Shown here piece after piece: positions 23,201 through 38,200 of a DNA stretch of 64,000 nt. The position numbers and the translations under genes were made by a program. Below the pieces are notes generated by a model that was not told the DNA's origin, did not search any database, and saw only the letters and a program-made list of their open reading frames with translations. The stretch is from Sitta carolinensis. Taxonomy: Eukaryota; Chordata; Aves; Passeriformes; Sittidae. How positions within the stretch are numbered: the stretch's first letter is position 1; each line of letters opens with the position of its first letter. Location of the stretch: positions 43,572,501 to 43,636,500 of the forward strand of contig JAVUNC010000005.1 of the NCBI GenBank assembly GCA_032173965.1. Direction: 5' to 3'.

Positions 23201-26200
23201 GACTTCTTGTATCAACAGATCAGGCACCACCCAGCAGAAAGACCAGAGGCCCATCAAGCCCAGTGCTCTCTCCAGCAAGTTCAGAAGTGAAGTGGGATGC
23301 TATTAACTGCACTGAGTATCCTTAAAGGAGAAGCTATGGAAGCAACCTGCGTTCTCAAGCAGTGAAGTCAAGATCCAAATCTTTAAATGGCTAAACTTAT
23401 CTCACTTTCTTTTGCTGGAAATTAACAGGAGAGGGTAAAACAAAGTTGCTGAATGTTCAAACAGCTGACTAGAAAAGACCCTTCCTGATTTATCTCAGTT
23501 ACTTTTTTATTTGTTAATACTCTTGTCTTTTTATTAATGAAAAATACAATACACAGCATTTTTGGAAAGGGAAAAAAAAGAATTCTTATCTTGTGCAAAT
23601 TCCAAAACAGAAGAAAAAAAAGAATAGCCAACCCACCCCCTGCCCCCAATTTACCTAAACACTGACACATTAGGTGGAGACTTTGGTAATTGCCTCCACA
23701 GTGAACCAAAAGTGTCCTGTGACAACAGCATTTCTTGATATTGGAAAAGAGTCATGTAAGGCTGAGCAATCTGTTTTACTGTCTCACGTCTACATACTAG
23801 TAATAGGTGATGTCTTTACCATTGATCTCTCTATCACTTGGAAGAAATATAAGTAGCTTAAGTGGCCAAGGCAACACTGCACCTTCCCTTTAGACTCTCT
23901 AAGTAATGTATCCTGCAATGGCTCACCAAGATAAAAACTAAGGACAGATATTCCTCAGTTTAAGAACAGAGGAAAGAGTTAATTTTGTAATTGTGAACTG
24001 CAAATTCATAGCTACTCTGTAAGGTTGGTATCTCAAAGGAAGCAAAACAACAGAAAATTTAAGGTGACTGTCACAGACTGCTCTTTTTTTACCTCTGCCA
24101 AAACTTCTTTTGCAATGGCCAGGAGAAGCACAATGCTCTGAAATGATTTTCTAATTGATGTAAAAGTAATTGTTTTCTACATTATTTTTAGAACTACTTG
24201 GGTTGTTTTGTTTTGGTTTTTTTAGTATTACCAATGCTGTAGTGGAAATAACATCACAGGTTTTGGATATAATTCAGAAGTTCTAAAATAAAGGTTGGCA
24301 AGAACAAACCAGGAACAAATCTGAGCACAAACCAGGAAATAACTAGAGTGGGGGTGGTGTGGAGTGAAGGATAATTCTTTACATGGCCAGGATAGGTTGG
24401 GCCTTACGTTTTGAAAGAAAGTAAGGGATAGCGATACCTTAAAACAGATACTTTGGATATTTTTCTCTTGAAAGCTAATAGTAAACTATAACAAACAATA
24501 CAAAAACCTGAAGCCCAAGATCAATACATCCATGTATGTTACAAAACATTGTAAGAAACATTCTAAGATGCAATAAAACTACATCTCAGCACATACTGGG
24601 ATACCATATATACATACTATATATACATATAGATATATATATGTATATGTTAGAGATTATTCCACACTGCAATAGGACTACACATTCTAAATAAAAGAGC
24701 AAATGCCATTATGTAAGATGCATTTCTTTTATATCAAATAACAACTCCAGGCTGAAGACGGCAGTATGAAGAGAAATAAAGAAATTTAGTTTACTCCTTT
24801 TGCAAGCATTCAAAATACCTTATGGAACTGCAGAACAAGATAGTTCAAGATGCTTTTAAAATGTTGCATTTGCCACTAGTACACTGTGATTCATGCAAAC
24901 AGATCCCCCATGTATTCAACTGACTCAGAACATACTACAACTGAGCAATGGTGAGCAGTGCAGAGGTACTCAAAGCTAGATCTGGAATCAGAAACAGTGT
25001 AGCTATATCAATGTATTATGGAATCCAGCTCACTGGGCCTTTTCAAAATACTGCATCACAATCAGAACAAATACTGTAAGGTGATCTAATTTTATAGCTT
25101 TTTTTCTAGATCACGAGAATAAACAACTTTGTTACAAAGACAGTATTATCATTGGATATTTAATTTCTAATACGTGGTCTCTTACCTCACTAGCAGCATA
25201 TGTGTATAGCACCTTATTTTTTATAACAAACCACAGGTGTTTCCATGGTTTCTTACTGCCCTTAGATCTGTGTAGGTAGCCACTCATTGTAGAGTCTTCT
25301 GTATTTGCTGAAACCTGAAGAGGAAAACCAAAATGAATCAACAAAACCCAAGTAAGATTTCACAGTATGGCTTTTTTTTTAAAAAAACAGATTTCCAGAG
25401 CCTTGCCTGTAAGAAACTGAAATTCTTACCTGATCTCAGGTTAATGTTGCTAACTAACTCAGGTGGATGAAAGAAAAATTATTGCCTGCAACCATCTATC
25501 TGGTCTGGAAGAGAGGTTTCCAGGAAATGAGGGTTGGATGTTAAGTTGGATACAACAGCGGGAGAGAGGAAAACATATAGCTGGAGAACACACATTCTTA
25601 TATAAGAAGAATCATGGAATCACAGAGTGGTTTGGCTTGGAAGGGACCTTAAAGATCATCTTATTCCAACTCCCCTGTCATGGGCAGGGACACCTTCTCC
25701 TAGAGCCTAGATGGCTCAAAGCCCTATCTAGTCTGGTCTTGAACACTTCCAGGGACGGAGAGACCACAACCTCTCTCTTTCGGTAATCCATTCCAGTTCC
25801 TCACCACCCTTGTAGTAAAGAATTTCTTCCTGATAGCTAATCTAAACTTTCCCTCCTTCAATTTATGAAGGGTCCCCCTTATTCCATAAAAATGTCCTAT
25901 TAAAAAAATGCCCTTGTAAAAAGTCCCTCTCCAGCTTTCTTGTAGGCCCCTCTTCTGGTACTGGAAGGCTGTTCAAAATCTCCCTGGAGCCTTCTCTTCT
26001 CCAGACTGAACAAGCCAAAGCATCTGAGCCTGTTCTATTAGGAGAGGTGCTCCAGCTCTCCCTCAACTTAGTAGCCCTCCTCTGGACTCATTCCAGCAGG
26101 TCCACATTCTTATTATTCTGGGGACCCCAGTGTTGTACTGCAGGTGGGGTCTCACCAGAGCAGAGCAGAGGGGCAGAATTCCCTCCCTTACCCTGCTGTC

Positions 26201-29200
26201 CATGCTGCTCTGCATGCAGCCCAGGACACAGTTGGTTTTCTGGGCTGCAAGTGGCACATAGCTGATTTATGTCAGTATTTTCATCCACAAACAGCCCCAA
26301 TTCTTTCTCTTGAGGGCTGGCATCAATATATTTGTGCTTGGGATTTCCCTGACAAACATGTAGATTCTTGTGCTTGGCGTTGTTGAGTTTCACATAGACC
26401 CACCTCTCATGCCTATCCAGGTCCCTCTGGATGGCACCCCTTCCCTCTGGTGTGTGGACTGCAACACAGATCCTAGTGTCATCAGCAAACCTGCTGAAAA
26501 ATCACTTCCTCTCAAGACCTACAGTAAGTAGGGTTTCACTCTACCTTTCCTAATCATAAACCAAGAGCTGAGTTGGTGTAAGAGTCTTGTCATTGACTGC
26601 TGGTACAGTGATAAATTACCATTCAGGGAAATGCAGGGAAGCAAGAAAGAAATTACAATTTTAACTATAGCTCTGAATCACAGTCTCACAGGTGTTTATG
26701 CAGTTTACACAGTGCTTCATAGTTCATGTCCCTGCCTATTTAAAACTAAGGCCCAAACCTCAGAGACACATTTTGACTTTCCATTCTAGAGAAGTTGGTT
26801 AAAATAAAGATTTTTTTCCTAGTCTTAATATTGATGATATAATACCAACAAGGCACTACTTTTGACCAATAAAACACTTACTTCTTTGAGAGCTGCAGGA
26901 ATTTTTTTCTGCTTTCTTCCAGAGGGAATACTTTGTAACACTGTAGACAAGGCACTTGATGGAGATTTATGGTTGACTGGGGATCCACTCTTAGGAGTGC
27001 ACTGGTTATCTAAAATGCACAGGATGAATATATTGATTTCATGTCACAGATGACTAAACACAGGCAATTCATTCTTCAACTTTTCTTCTTAAAAACAGGT
27101 GGCATTTTTATTCAGATCACAGGGTTACAATAGTAACACCTAATCACATTAAATTCAGCACTGAATTAACTTTTCAGCGTTATCATCAACACCATAAATT
27201 AGAATCCTCCTAATCACAATCATACTAAAAAAACCACAAGAAGTTTAAAACTAAACAAACTGGTCCTGCTTGTGTTCAAAGTCTGTTTTCTGTTTGGCTG
27301 TGTTGAACTGCCTTTGCTCATAAAGAGGATGAAAATTAAGTCTTAAAAATCACAGCAAATTTTTACAGCTGGCCTCTATGTTGTCTGTACTTTATCTTTC
27401 AATTCTCCATATCTGTTAACTTCTCAACTTTATTCAATAGGGATGCTCCTCTTCCAGCACACACACACTTCTGGATGTTCCCATCTCCCAGCATGTGCTT
27501 TCTCCACTCCCACAGGCAGTTACTACATCTCTCTTGGAAGACTTCTGCAACACTTCACCTCTTCAAAACCCCTTTTTCTAGCAACACCCACCACTTTTTT
27601 TACAGCTGCACTTGGAATGAGTGGTTTCATAAAGTCTACTTCTATAGTTGTCCCTGAACTCGGTGAGGCTCTGAAATAATGAGAAGGGCAGGAGAGCAAC
27701 GTGATTGCCAGCTGTACTGCACCTGCTCCCCAGCCCCTTTCCCAGCTTCAGGCAGCTGCGGTTGCCTGCAGCACAGCAGCCTCTAATGCCCAGCACAGAC
27801 AACTGCAGGTGGTTCAGACAAGGGCCTCCTCATCATTGCAGGCTCCCACTGTCATTTCCAGGGTTATCCATGCTGCTTTCCACACCCCATGAGAAATGTC
27901 ATTCCCAGCGTGCGGGGATCCACAGCTTTATTATTTCAGCAGGCACTGCAGATTTCCGGATACCCTAGAGAGCTCCTGTTGCACTGGAGCCTCTGCCAAG
28001 GGAAGGGCAGAAAGCTCTTTCAGTCTGTTTACAGCTCATTTGTGTACTTTATACTCCAGTATTTCGACTTAATTCACAGCAAGTCTCATGAGATTGAACT
28101 GGATTCCCACCGCATTGGGAGGTGCTTCCATTGGTTTTACACTTGTTTCTGCAGAATGAAATGAAGCTTCTTCAAAGAGATGTACTTCAGTTTTCTCAGG
28201 ATGAAGACATTGACCCTGGACCTCCTCCCTAAGCAAATGTTATTACCATTAGGCTATCTAGCCATTGCTTTCCACTAGGCACCACATTCTCTGAAAGCAT
28301 TTCAATGAAAATTGCTCTAGCTGTGGTGTTTTATGTTGAATTCCATATTGCCAGTGTTCAGTAGGTAATGGTTAGGAGTTTGCTTTCAGAACTGAGGTAC
28401 AGGTATGCCAAATCCTTGAATTCCATATGAGCTGAGGCTTGAGAGTGGCTTGAGGCCAGTTTATAGACCTGAAGAGACTCAGCTTCAGAAAGATTAAGGA
28501 CTATGTTTCTACAGAGCCCCAAAACTTGAGCCATCTCAGCAGCTTAGCTGGCAAAAATGAAGTTTACAGACATACAAGTTACAGAGTGTAAAAGAATACA
28601 TGAACCCTCTGGGAGGTCAGGATAAACTGCAAGGACTCTAATGTACACTTGTACCATGTGATTAATGAACGGCAATGTAACACTTGTTATCTCAAAAGGA
28701 AAGCAGCATAAGCTACATGCCATTACCAGAAGGTAAAGACACACAGGTTTCTGGAAGGAAGAGCCCATGTACGGCAGCTTCATTTCCTAGCTTGCTCCAC
28801 AGAAGCTTGTTTGGCTTAGAATCTCAGGTGCCTATTATTTTTCAGGCACAAGCAGAATTAAGCACTTGAAACCAGCAGTAAAGATGAGGCATACACATAC
28901 CTGTTATCAAGGCCACAAAAGTAAGACAGACAGTTCGTGAAGTTTTTCTTTACCTTGCTTTTGTAGCTCCCTGAAGCAATGATCGCATACTCTAGCTGGC
29001 TGGTTTTTCATATAGTCTAAGCCATGTTTGTTTGATGAACAAGCTTGACAGACAATCTGGAAACAGACAGAAAAAGATAAAAGCATTATTGTACATGATG
29101 TACACCTGTAAATCATCAAATACCCAAAGACATTAATGTCAGCACTTTAATCCCATAAAAACCTGAAACAGGCACTATTTTACAATGCAAATGTTTTAAG

Positions 29201-32200
29201 ACCTTGGCTTTTTCCCATGTCTTTATGCTGAACATGCTGTCCTTTCCATCTATAAATGATAAAAATTTATTAGGCATCAATTAGCCAACATTAATGATCC
29301 ATTAAAAACAGAACAAGCCTACTGTGTTTTTGAACTGTTTCAATCATAAATTTTTTGAAATGGCTAAAAAAACTATTGCTCTCTTGATTTCTTTACAACA
29401 CAGATGTCTCAATTGGAATGCAATAGGATTGCATTCTAGTTTTGTATTCCCACTGGACAAAACCATGAAAGATAAAATTTATTAGATATAGCTTTCATAA
29501 GTGTAAAATATAAAAGAAGGTTGGTACTAACTTAAAATCAAAAATCATTATTTAACTTATGGAAATAAATGAGGAATATACTTCTTCATTTCAGCTAACA
29601 TTTGTGGGTATTATGTAATTGCAAAAAACCCAGAAATAGCACTCCAGAATGCAAAATAACTAACATGTAACATGTTGAAGGTTCAATACTGGTCTGTCCT
29701 AACACCTGTCCAAAAAACCCAAACTCCAGCCCCTAAACCACCAATCTGGACATATTGGTTCTAACACACATAATTGTGTCATAGTATAAGGCTGCTTAGC
29801 AGAGTAGTTGGGGTGATAAGGCTCCACCTGAATGTCACACAAGGGACCTGAATGACTGACTGAAACGGTAACCACGAAATCACCCAACCTTCCCGCATGC
29901 CCTGCAGTGGTGCCTTCTCCATGTCAGTGTGAATTCACTTGTACAGATCATGCACATTGTGGCTCTTGTGTCAGGGATCCAGATGGGAGCCTTTGATCCC
30001 AGAGGACTATCTTCTTCCTGTTTCTCTGCATCTGCCTGAGAGAACACAGGCGCAATATCGTTACATTCAGTGAAGAAAAATAAGACTAATATTCATTAGT
30101 GATTTTAGGATAATGCTAATGGTTCTGGAAAGCCTTCTCTGATAAATTGCCATGGTCGCAAATGCAATCTACTATTTCATCAGTGACCATTGTAATGCAA
30201 GCAGACAACAGAGATGCATTTAATGACTTTGAAGCTTTACCAGCCTGCTTGGATCAATAGCTGCTTTTTATTTTAAAATCTTTTCATTTCATCTTTCTGT
30301 GCACAAGGCTATAGAGAGAACTATGAAAGCTGATTTGGGTTTCTTTGAAGAAAATAATTTTAAATGTATGAAGTAGATAACACTGAAATATTCTGTTCTA
30401 CCATCTGTTCGTTTATTTACCATCCTGCTTTATAATTCATCATGGAGTACCTCTTGTTTCTCTAAGCACCTGTCAGGAAACTTTATATTCAAAAAGGGAA
30501 CAAACCAATTATAATGGTGGGATATACCTCTTCAAGACTTTTGCTCGGATTAAATGTGATTCTCTTTTTTGTATATTCTTCAATCGACTTGGAGATAGCT
30601 TCTAACCACTCATCTCTTTCTGTAGCAGAACTGTTGGAGGAAAAACCCACAAAAGCAATTTATTAACACTCTACAAAACAAGTGTTGATTAGAATTCCAC
30701 TTTAGCTTTATTGCACATTGGAGTAACTCTCTTGCAATTTCAGTTTAAGTCTACAATGCCTATTGCAATTAGCATTATTTTTTAACTTTTGGCATGGTGT
30801 TAGTTAGTTATGTTGACTAATACCAAAAATATTTCTTTGTCTGTTGTTGTCATGTGGATTCCCTCCTCCCCTTTCCTCCTTCCAAAATCACTGTGATTCT
30901 TTCAAGGCTTGTCTGTCATTGCTTTACCCTTGTCCCCAGATCCTTGAATAGCCTGAGTAATACTTGTTTAAATGATGCTCCCAGAACAAAGGCATTGGCC
31001 TTCCATCTTGCAGACAACCTGAAATTTCAACAAGCCTTTTTTCTCCCCAGTTCCTTCTGTCTCAGAGTACAGTTGTTATACCCAACCCTGTGAAACCCCG
31101 AGCTTCTGTCAGATAAAAATACATTGACTCTTCTCCTGCCTTGGGCTCCTAACTATTTGCTCCTACCAGGTCATGCTACTTTCAAATAATAATTTTTTTC
31201 CTAAGACATGTCCACTGGATGAGCTAACTCAAAAAGACAGGCAGGTAAGCTTAATCCATCTCTTTATCCCACAGCTGGTGGATCACTAATCAAGTGCAAG
31301 GAATGCATTAGGCTGAAGTGGAATGGCACAAGGAGCACCTGGCACAGCAGGACCCTGCAACTATACTGGATTATGGGCAGTGCCAAAGCACCTCCTTTGT
31401 CCATGGGCACAACACCATTTTCATAAATCTGTCCTGTTCCTGCTGCAAAGGGCAGCCTACTATCCTTTCTCTCAGCCACTAGATCTTATTTTCACTCTTG
31501 TGTCAGAACACACAGTTATGCAGCTGGCTGGACTGGGAAACAAATCCATATTAAAGCAAGCCATCAACCTGCCCTTCCTCTGGATCAATTTAATGACTAG
31601 GTTCATCACACAGCTCACACAGCTGAACAACTACTTGTGCCAGCAACACAGAGAAGGCTCTCAGGAAGGATGAAGCAGTTTTGCAGCAGAGGAGCAGCTA
31701 CACTGTCTAAGATGCCATGCCAGCTTAAAAAGTGCTTCTAAAACTTAAACAAGAATCCACTCCCAACATTTTTTTCTATTTCCCACTTTTTAATTGGTAT
31801 AAAATAAATTAATTTGTTTAAACCAAGGAACTGAACACAAATATATATAAAGTTAGGGAAGAGGTAAGCAATGACTTACACAAATGAGGTGTCTAACACC
31901 AATTATTGTTTAATGGTTTTGTAGGTGAATTTGGAAGCTTTTATCATCTTTGGACCTTTAAGGCAAGTATTTTGAATGGGGGTGTTTGAATGGGATGAAA
32001 CTGAGTACTATACAGAACCAGAGAGGACAAATGTGCTTAAGTAAACACACAGGAAGCCTGTGAGGCACAAGGGAAAAAAAAAAAAAAACACAAACAAACA
32101 AAAAAAAAACCCCAAAAAACAATCTAGCACACACAGCAACAAAATCAGCACAAAAGGAGAGGAATAAGATGCATGCAAGGGCAAAGCAATGCATTAGTGT

Positions 32201-35200
32201 CTGTCCCAGCATCTCACATTCTAGTGGAATATTTTGTTCAGTCTATTTACCTTTGCTTCCTCATCCTGAAAGAACAACTGGTCTGCATTAACTACATAAT
32301 ATTCATAACTCTAATCAACTCCTTTGGCTTTTTCAAAATCTGGTTACATTTAATTAGATTCCTGTAACTGTATTAGTTAATTAGATTGAAAGTTGGCACG
32401 GGTTTTGGAGATTATGCACCACCACCACCCCCATCACATGGGGACTGCTCTGTATGAAGTGGCTTGCACAATGAGCTACATTATTACACCCTAATATTTC
32501 ACCAGGAACCTCGTGCTTGGTAGGTTTGCTAGTGGTAGCCTTTAGGATTGTTTACAATCCTTCAGAAGATAAGAGCAAAGGTGGTGCCACTGGCAATGAA
32601 CTGATGTAATGGTTTGCTGCAGCAAAATCGGCAGTTCCTTCTGCTGTCACTCCCGCCCTCCCCACAGCTGCCCAGTCCCCTGCTTCCCAGTATTTGTTGC
32701 ATCTTTCCAAAAGTGATTTTGTTTATTAAAATTGCAGGAGTTTCTTGGGTTTTTAAAACGCTATTATTTTTATTTATTTATTTAAGATTTAACATCACAG
32801 TAGAAAGCCTCAAATGGATTACAGAGAAGCCCAGCAATGGGGTACTGGCAAATGCATATCCTGGGGGCACACAGCCAACTGCTCACTGGAGCTAAACAGC
32901 TCAGTGGCCCCAGGAGGGCACTGGGGAAGCCTGTCCCTCTTGTTTCCAGAATCAGAGCCTTAGGGCACCTCTCCCAGCTGAGCCAGTCTTGCCTGACCAT
33001 CCTTAGGTAGGAGAGGAAAAGATGCAGCTCTATCTGCCTGGGGTAGGACTTCACCTCCCTTACTGAGGGGCCAGACCATGTCAGGCTGGTATGACTGGAC
33101 CAAAGCTTTACTTCTGTACAGCGCTGTATCATGAAGATGCACTAACTTTTTTTTCTGATGAAGAAATTTCTAGTACAATACTGCATTGTACTATATAAAA
33201 CAATTTACATTCCCACAGATATCCCAGGAAAACTGAAACCTCAATCCAGACTAGATAAAGCTGAATACTAATGCAGTCAGTAATACTAAATCTGAAGTGA
33301 CAAAGACTCTTGTCTAGGCATTAATCTGTATTTCTGTTATTAACTGGCCTGCTTTTTATTACTAGCAATTTTTCACCAGCTTAATTTTTCAATTCCCTGT
33401 CTCTGCTCTCAGGATCATTTCAGAATCTCTTCTTTGGTGTACACTCCACAAAATGTTTATTATTTGAAAAAAAAAACCAAAACAACAACATGGAAGTGAA
33501 ATTTGTGTCCAGTGTCTTTAAGACTAATTTGAACAGTTTTGAAATTAAGAGGGTTTTTTTTTACCATATAGGATGTGATAAGCTGGTAGAATGAGGCATC
33601 ATTCAAAGGAAGATGTAGCCTGGATTGACAAGATATGAATTCTCTTCATGTGCAGAATATTTATCAATAGGAACAACATAGTTGATTGGGAAAAATATTT
33701 ACAAGCACCTGTTGCTGGTAGTGTTTTTCAATTGCTTCCCTCCTACACCACAACAGGCCCAGTTCTGGTGACAGACAGCAAACAATCTGAAAACTGTCAT
33801 TTACATGTGGAATCTCCAGCCCCTCCTTCATGTCATGCAAATGAAACCTTTCTCTGTCCCTGCTGTGTAACTCAGGGCTCTTGTACATGCATGGCTCCCA
33901 GCAAGCATAAAAAAATAGAGCTGAGTGCTCCCCAAAGACACAACATCAACAACACTAAAGCAAAAAAAGCAGCCTCAGTTGGTAATATGAGGTTAATTCC
34001 AGCAATTTCAAGGTGAAGATAAAAGCATGTCACAAACTATACCGAATTTGATGAGCATATTATACATAGGGGTTTTCCCCTATGGACCAGCACATCTTTC
34101 CCAGGAGTTGCTTTTAATCTACCACTTAATCAGTTCGTCAAAAAGACTAGTCTATCCTGTTTTGTGGAAAATATGTAGCATGTATATTAAGATGTTAACA
34201 TTTTCAGAAGTTCCAATTATTCTTTTAAATTTTTTTTAAAAAACTGAATTAAAAGTGAAACACTGTTTCAAGTCAAGCAGAGATTAAATCCTCATTGCCT
34301 GCTGCCATCCCCTGAATCCCCTGACTGGATGTCATGTGTCTGTGTGACATTCAGTCACAAAAGCACCTAAGCAGCACAGAGCTGTACATATTACACTGGA
34401 GTAGAACCATACCCTAAACTGTGAAATGCATCTCTCTTCTCCAGTGTGCAGAAGATCTGTAAGAGTAGTTTAAATTTGTTGAAGAAATACAGAATTGCCC
34501 ATTTCAAGTATGTTGTTATAAATAACTACTGCTCTGATAATTGAGCTACTTCCTTTGGCTTCTTTAACGGTGTTAACCTTGGTCTACCCCTCAGCTACAG
34601 ATACTGCTATCTTTGTGCATTCTCTTCTAAGTATTTACAAGGTCACACAAAAAGCAGTAGTCTGCTCTTGCTCAGCTTTGCTAAATAAAAGAGAAAACAT
34701 CTTTCTTCATTTGTATCAGCACTGTCACAAATGTCAGAACACATAAAACTTCAACTCAAGCACCATAAAAACAACAATCCACAAAAACAGGCCTTTGCTA
34801 AAGGCATCTCAGTGAAGGTGACCAGAGCTGCCTGTGCTTAGTGACCATATATCCTTTTACTGTTACTTAGAGCATATCATAACATAGAGCATATCAGTAA
34901 TTTGAGAAGAATACTGAATAGCAGAATATACTGAATAGCAAAGCCTATATACTGAAAGAATACTGAAAAGAATACTGAAAAGCAAAGCCTAAAATGAATG
35001 AAATTGAAGCCCTCTCAAGGAAAGACAGTGCAAGGGTAGTATTTCAATTTACTTGAAGTTTCTGAAGGTGTAGCTAAGACAAAAAAGAGGAACCAAACAA
35101 TGGCTTTATTCACTCTGATTTACTGATTCCTCCTATTCTGTAATCACTCTAGCCAAGAATAACTTTTCATTACATTAAGTGCAAAACAAGCTCTAAAAAG

Positions 35201-38200
35201 CTTGTGTGGTCTGTTTGAAAACACATAGTTTTAAAATCCCAGTTTATTTGAAAGACTCACCTCGCTGAAAGAATGAAGGATCTCTCTACACTTTCAATGT
35301 TCAATTCATTCTGATATGCTTCCTGGGTTGGCTTCTTAACCTTCAGTTAAGAGAGAAAACTTCACATTCAAACTGAAATGGCACTTTGTCTTTGCTTTAA
35401 TTTTAATTCCTATGAAAATCTCTTACATTTTTATTGCAGAAAGGGAACACCAGAGAGAAAATACTCAGAAAGAGGAAATCATATACCCATCTAGAGGGCC
35501 CAGCTACAATAAGATTACATGCAGCCCATCCTTTTATTTCACTGACCCTCATACAAACACTGGAGATGTACAGGGGAATGAAATTCTAGAGCTGCCAGAC
35601 ACCTTCCACACAGGCCCAGTCATGTTGCCCCCTGAGCACCTCCTGCAACTGGACAAAAAAAAGGCACCGCTGCTGCTGCAGGATGAGATGTAGCCCACTG
35701 GTGTACCCCAGAGTGGGCAAGGGTTACACTACCTTGTTGATCCTTCTGAGCTACCAAATTTCAAACATAAAGGAGCTTAAAAGTCAAGAGTGGGTCTGAG
35801 CCACTGCAAGACATCTGCTGGCAAAAGAGGTTTTGTAGCTCTGTTTGCAAAACTTTGGACCTGAATGCCAGATCTGCACTGCAGCTGGACTTGGTGAATT
35901 TTTCTGACAGAACTGGAGACAATGATTCCTGAGGCAATGATTTGTTGTTCCCATTAACTGTCAAGTCTGTGACTGAGTCATTATATGGCATGCAAGTCCC
36001 TTACCATTACCCAGAGGGGCTTAAGGCTTAACTTTGATGCTTTCCACAAGGGTTCAGGAAGAAAAGCTGTATCTTCCCTCAGAGCTAACAAATCTCTATA
36101 AACCAGAGAACTATCCACCAGAATCTTATCGGACAAAGATGCCTAATCTCTGGGTGTCAGCAATAAAAAGCAGTTAAAGGGCAAAAGTGAGGCAGTCTAA
36201 ACAAAATAACAATACAAAAAATAAGTAGGCATACTATTCCAGAGTAGGACAACACTGGGTGAAATGCAGCCAAGGTGACCCTGTGGCAACAGAATATTTA
36301 GGGAAACCTAGATAGCAATCATACAGGCCACATGCATTATGCAAAAAACATTAAGCCTGTAGGATTGCTCTGGAACATAAGCATATTTAGTATCTCTTGC
36401 CTACAGTAAACACAGTTGTGTTTTCAAAATTTGAAGGCCTGAGTTTAGGTAGATTTGGAGAAAGGCTCACTTTAACAAGTGACTCACCTTCATTCCAGCC
36501 AATGACAGCATGTTGTTGAGTTTATACATCCCTGACTGAACTGGAGTAGTATACAATAGGGCATCATTGAACTGTAATACAGAATGCTTTTTAATGACTA
36601 AAGTCTGTTAAAAGACAGATCATTTCAGACACATTTTACTGGAAGTACAGAACTCCTACAGCACTGAGATAACTGTCCAGAAAGGTATCCTCTATTTCCT
36701 ATTATTCCCGTAGAATCCAAGAAATATTTTGGTGTATGAATTTAGATAACAATAGGTATCTATTTATATCCTTCTTGTGTAAATATACATTTGGCACATG
36801 AGTAAACAGTGCATGGATGTCAAAGAACAGGCTGTCAAAAAGGACAAAAATATTTCTTGTGTACACAGATATATAATATAACAAACTACTTTAAAAGGAT
36901 ATTGGAATTAACCATTCAAACAAATCAAAGCAATCCAGAAATAAGGAGATAGCAGAATGGATTAGCAATTTATAAGGACAAAATTAACCCTATCTTGTGA
37001 ATTTTAAAGTACATCTACTGTTTATTTCCTGTTCTACCAGGATTTGTTCAGTGCACTTACTGAACAGTAACTAAGATTTTTTTTATTTTCTCTGCTGTTC
37101 AACACACAAACAAATACCAAAACCTGAAGTGTGTCCTAAGTTTTTGCTATGCAATTCTTTGCAAAATAACCAAATGTTTCAAATGATTACTAAATCTTCA
37201 CAACATGATAACTAGAAAAATCACTGTGTCTAATGGTATGAATGCTAGCCTATAGTATTTCTATCTAAGAAAAACCCCAAACCAAACAAACCCCTTGCCC
37301 CATAAAACAAAACAGAAAATCCAAGAGAGAGACACTGAAATTAGCAATATCTGGTTTGTGAAGTTTGAGATAGCACCACATTTTTGAGAGTATTTCCATA
37401 ACTGGTATAATGCACACTCCAGGACTGCCTAGGGAAGTGTTTCTTCATATCAGGGTAACTATGAGACAGAGTTCAGCTAGGACTGTGGACCAATAATGCC
37501 ATAAATGACATGATAACAGCTGCTTTATTGTCTAAATAGGAAATAAACAAAAGGTTCAAGTGGAAACATAAACTTCAGAGATGCACTGAAGTTTCAAAGC
37601 AAAGCAGTAGCAGAGACAGGTAGAGAACCCAGTACTTTTGCCCAGTGCCCTGCTCAGGATGCACGTGAGCTCCTGCAAGGGGAAGGAGAGAGGAGGGCGA
37701 GTGGAGGGGAAGGAGAGAGAAAGAGGGACATGGGAGGAAGGAAAGGAGGGAGGGAAGGGTGCAGTAGCAGCGACAGGAGTTCTAGGTTTTAAGATCTGGT
37801 ATAGCTAAGAGGGATGAAGTAACCGTGCTACTTTCCACAGTACCACAGATAATGTTTTCTCATGAAAGCGCTCAGATTTTAAATAAGCATTGCTCAAAAT
37901 AGTACACTTCAGTGAGAAATGGTTTTCCATTAAAATCTGTGCATATGCCAGAGATAATATCTCTACATTAAAACTGACTGAATAGAACAGCAACGATTAG
38001 AAATTTATTCTACTACCTGTGGTTATTAGTTATGTTTGCAGTGTCGTGTTTGAACCACTAAAAATTACACTATGAAAAGGCACATAGCAACATACATAGC
38101 ATCTTACCAGAAAAAACATTCTTGGCTGCATGACCTTCCGTGATAGCTTCATCAGTGTTCCCTCTTTCAAAAAGACCTAGTAAATTAAAACAAGAAATGG

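Larger units (their letters stand above)
30631..35260 (-). other. FGD6: FGD6 intron L-M
   Basis: 4.6 kb intron with an A-rich run (32074-32109) and a degenerate minisatellite (34867-34990). Open frames up to 122 codons look random. No CR1 recognised. Confidence 0.75.
36572..38107 (-). other. FGD6: FGD6 intron J-K
   Basis: 1.5 kb intron containing a MIR-like relic near 37585-37662 and a purine-rich tract at 37676-37759. Confidence 0.75.

Noticed and set aside
28190..28275. A true tRNA gene on the minus strand
   Set aside because: The A-box-like and B-box-like parts are decayed and no acceptor stem can be formed; better explained as a SINE relic.
35412..35693. 93-codon plus-strand frame
   Set aside because: Intronic, antisense, no recognisable domain or splice partners.
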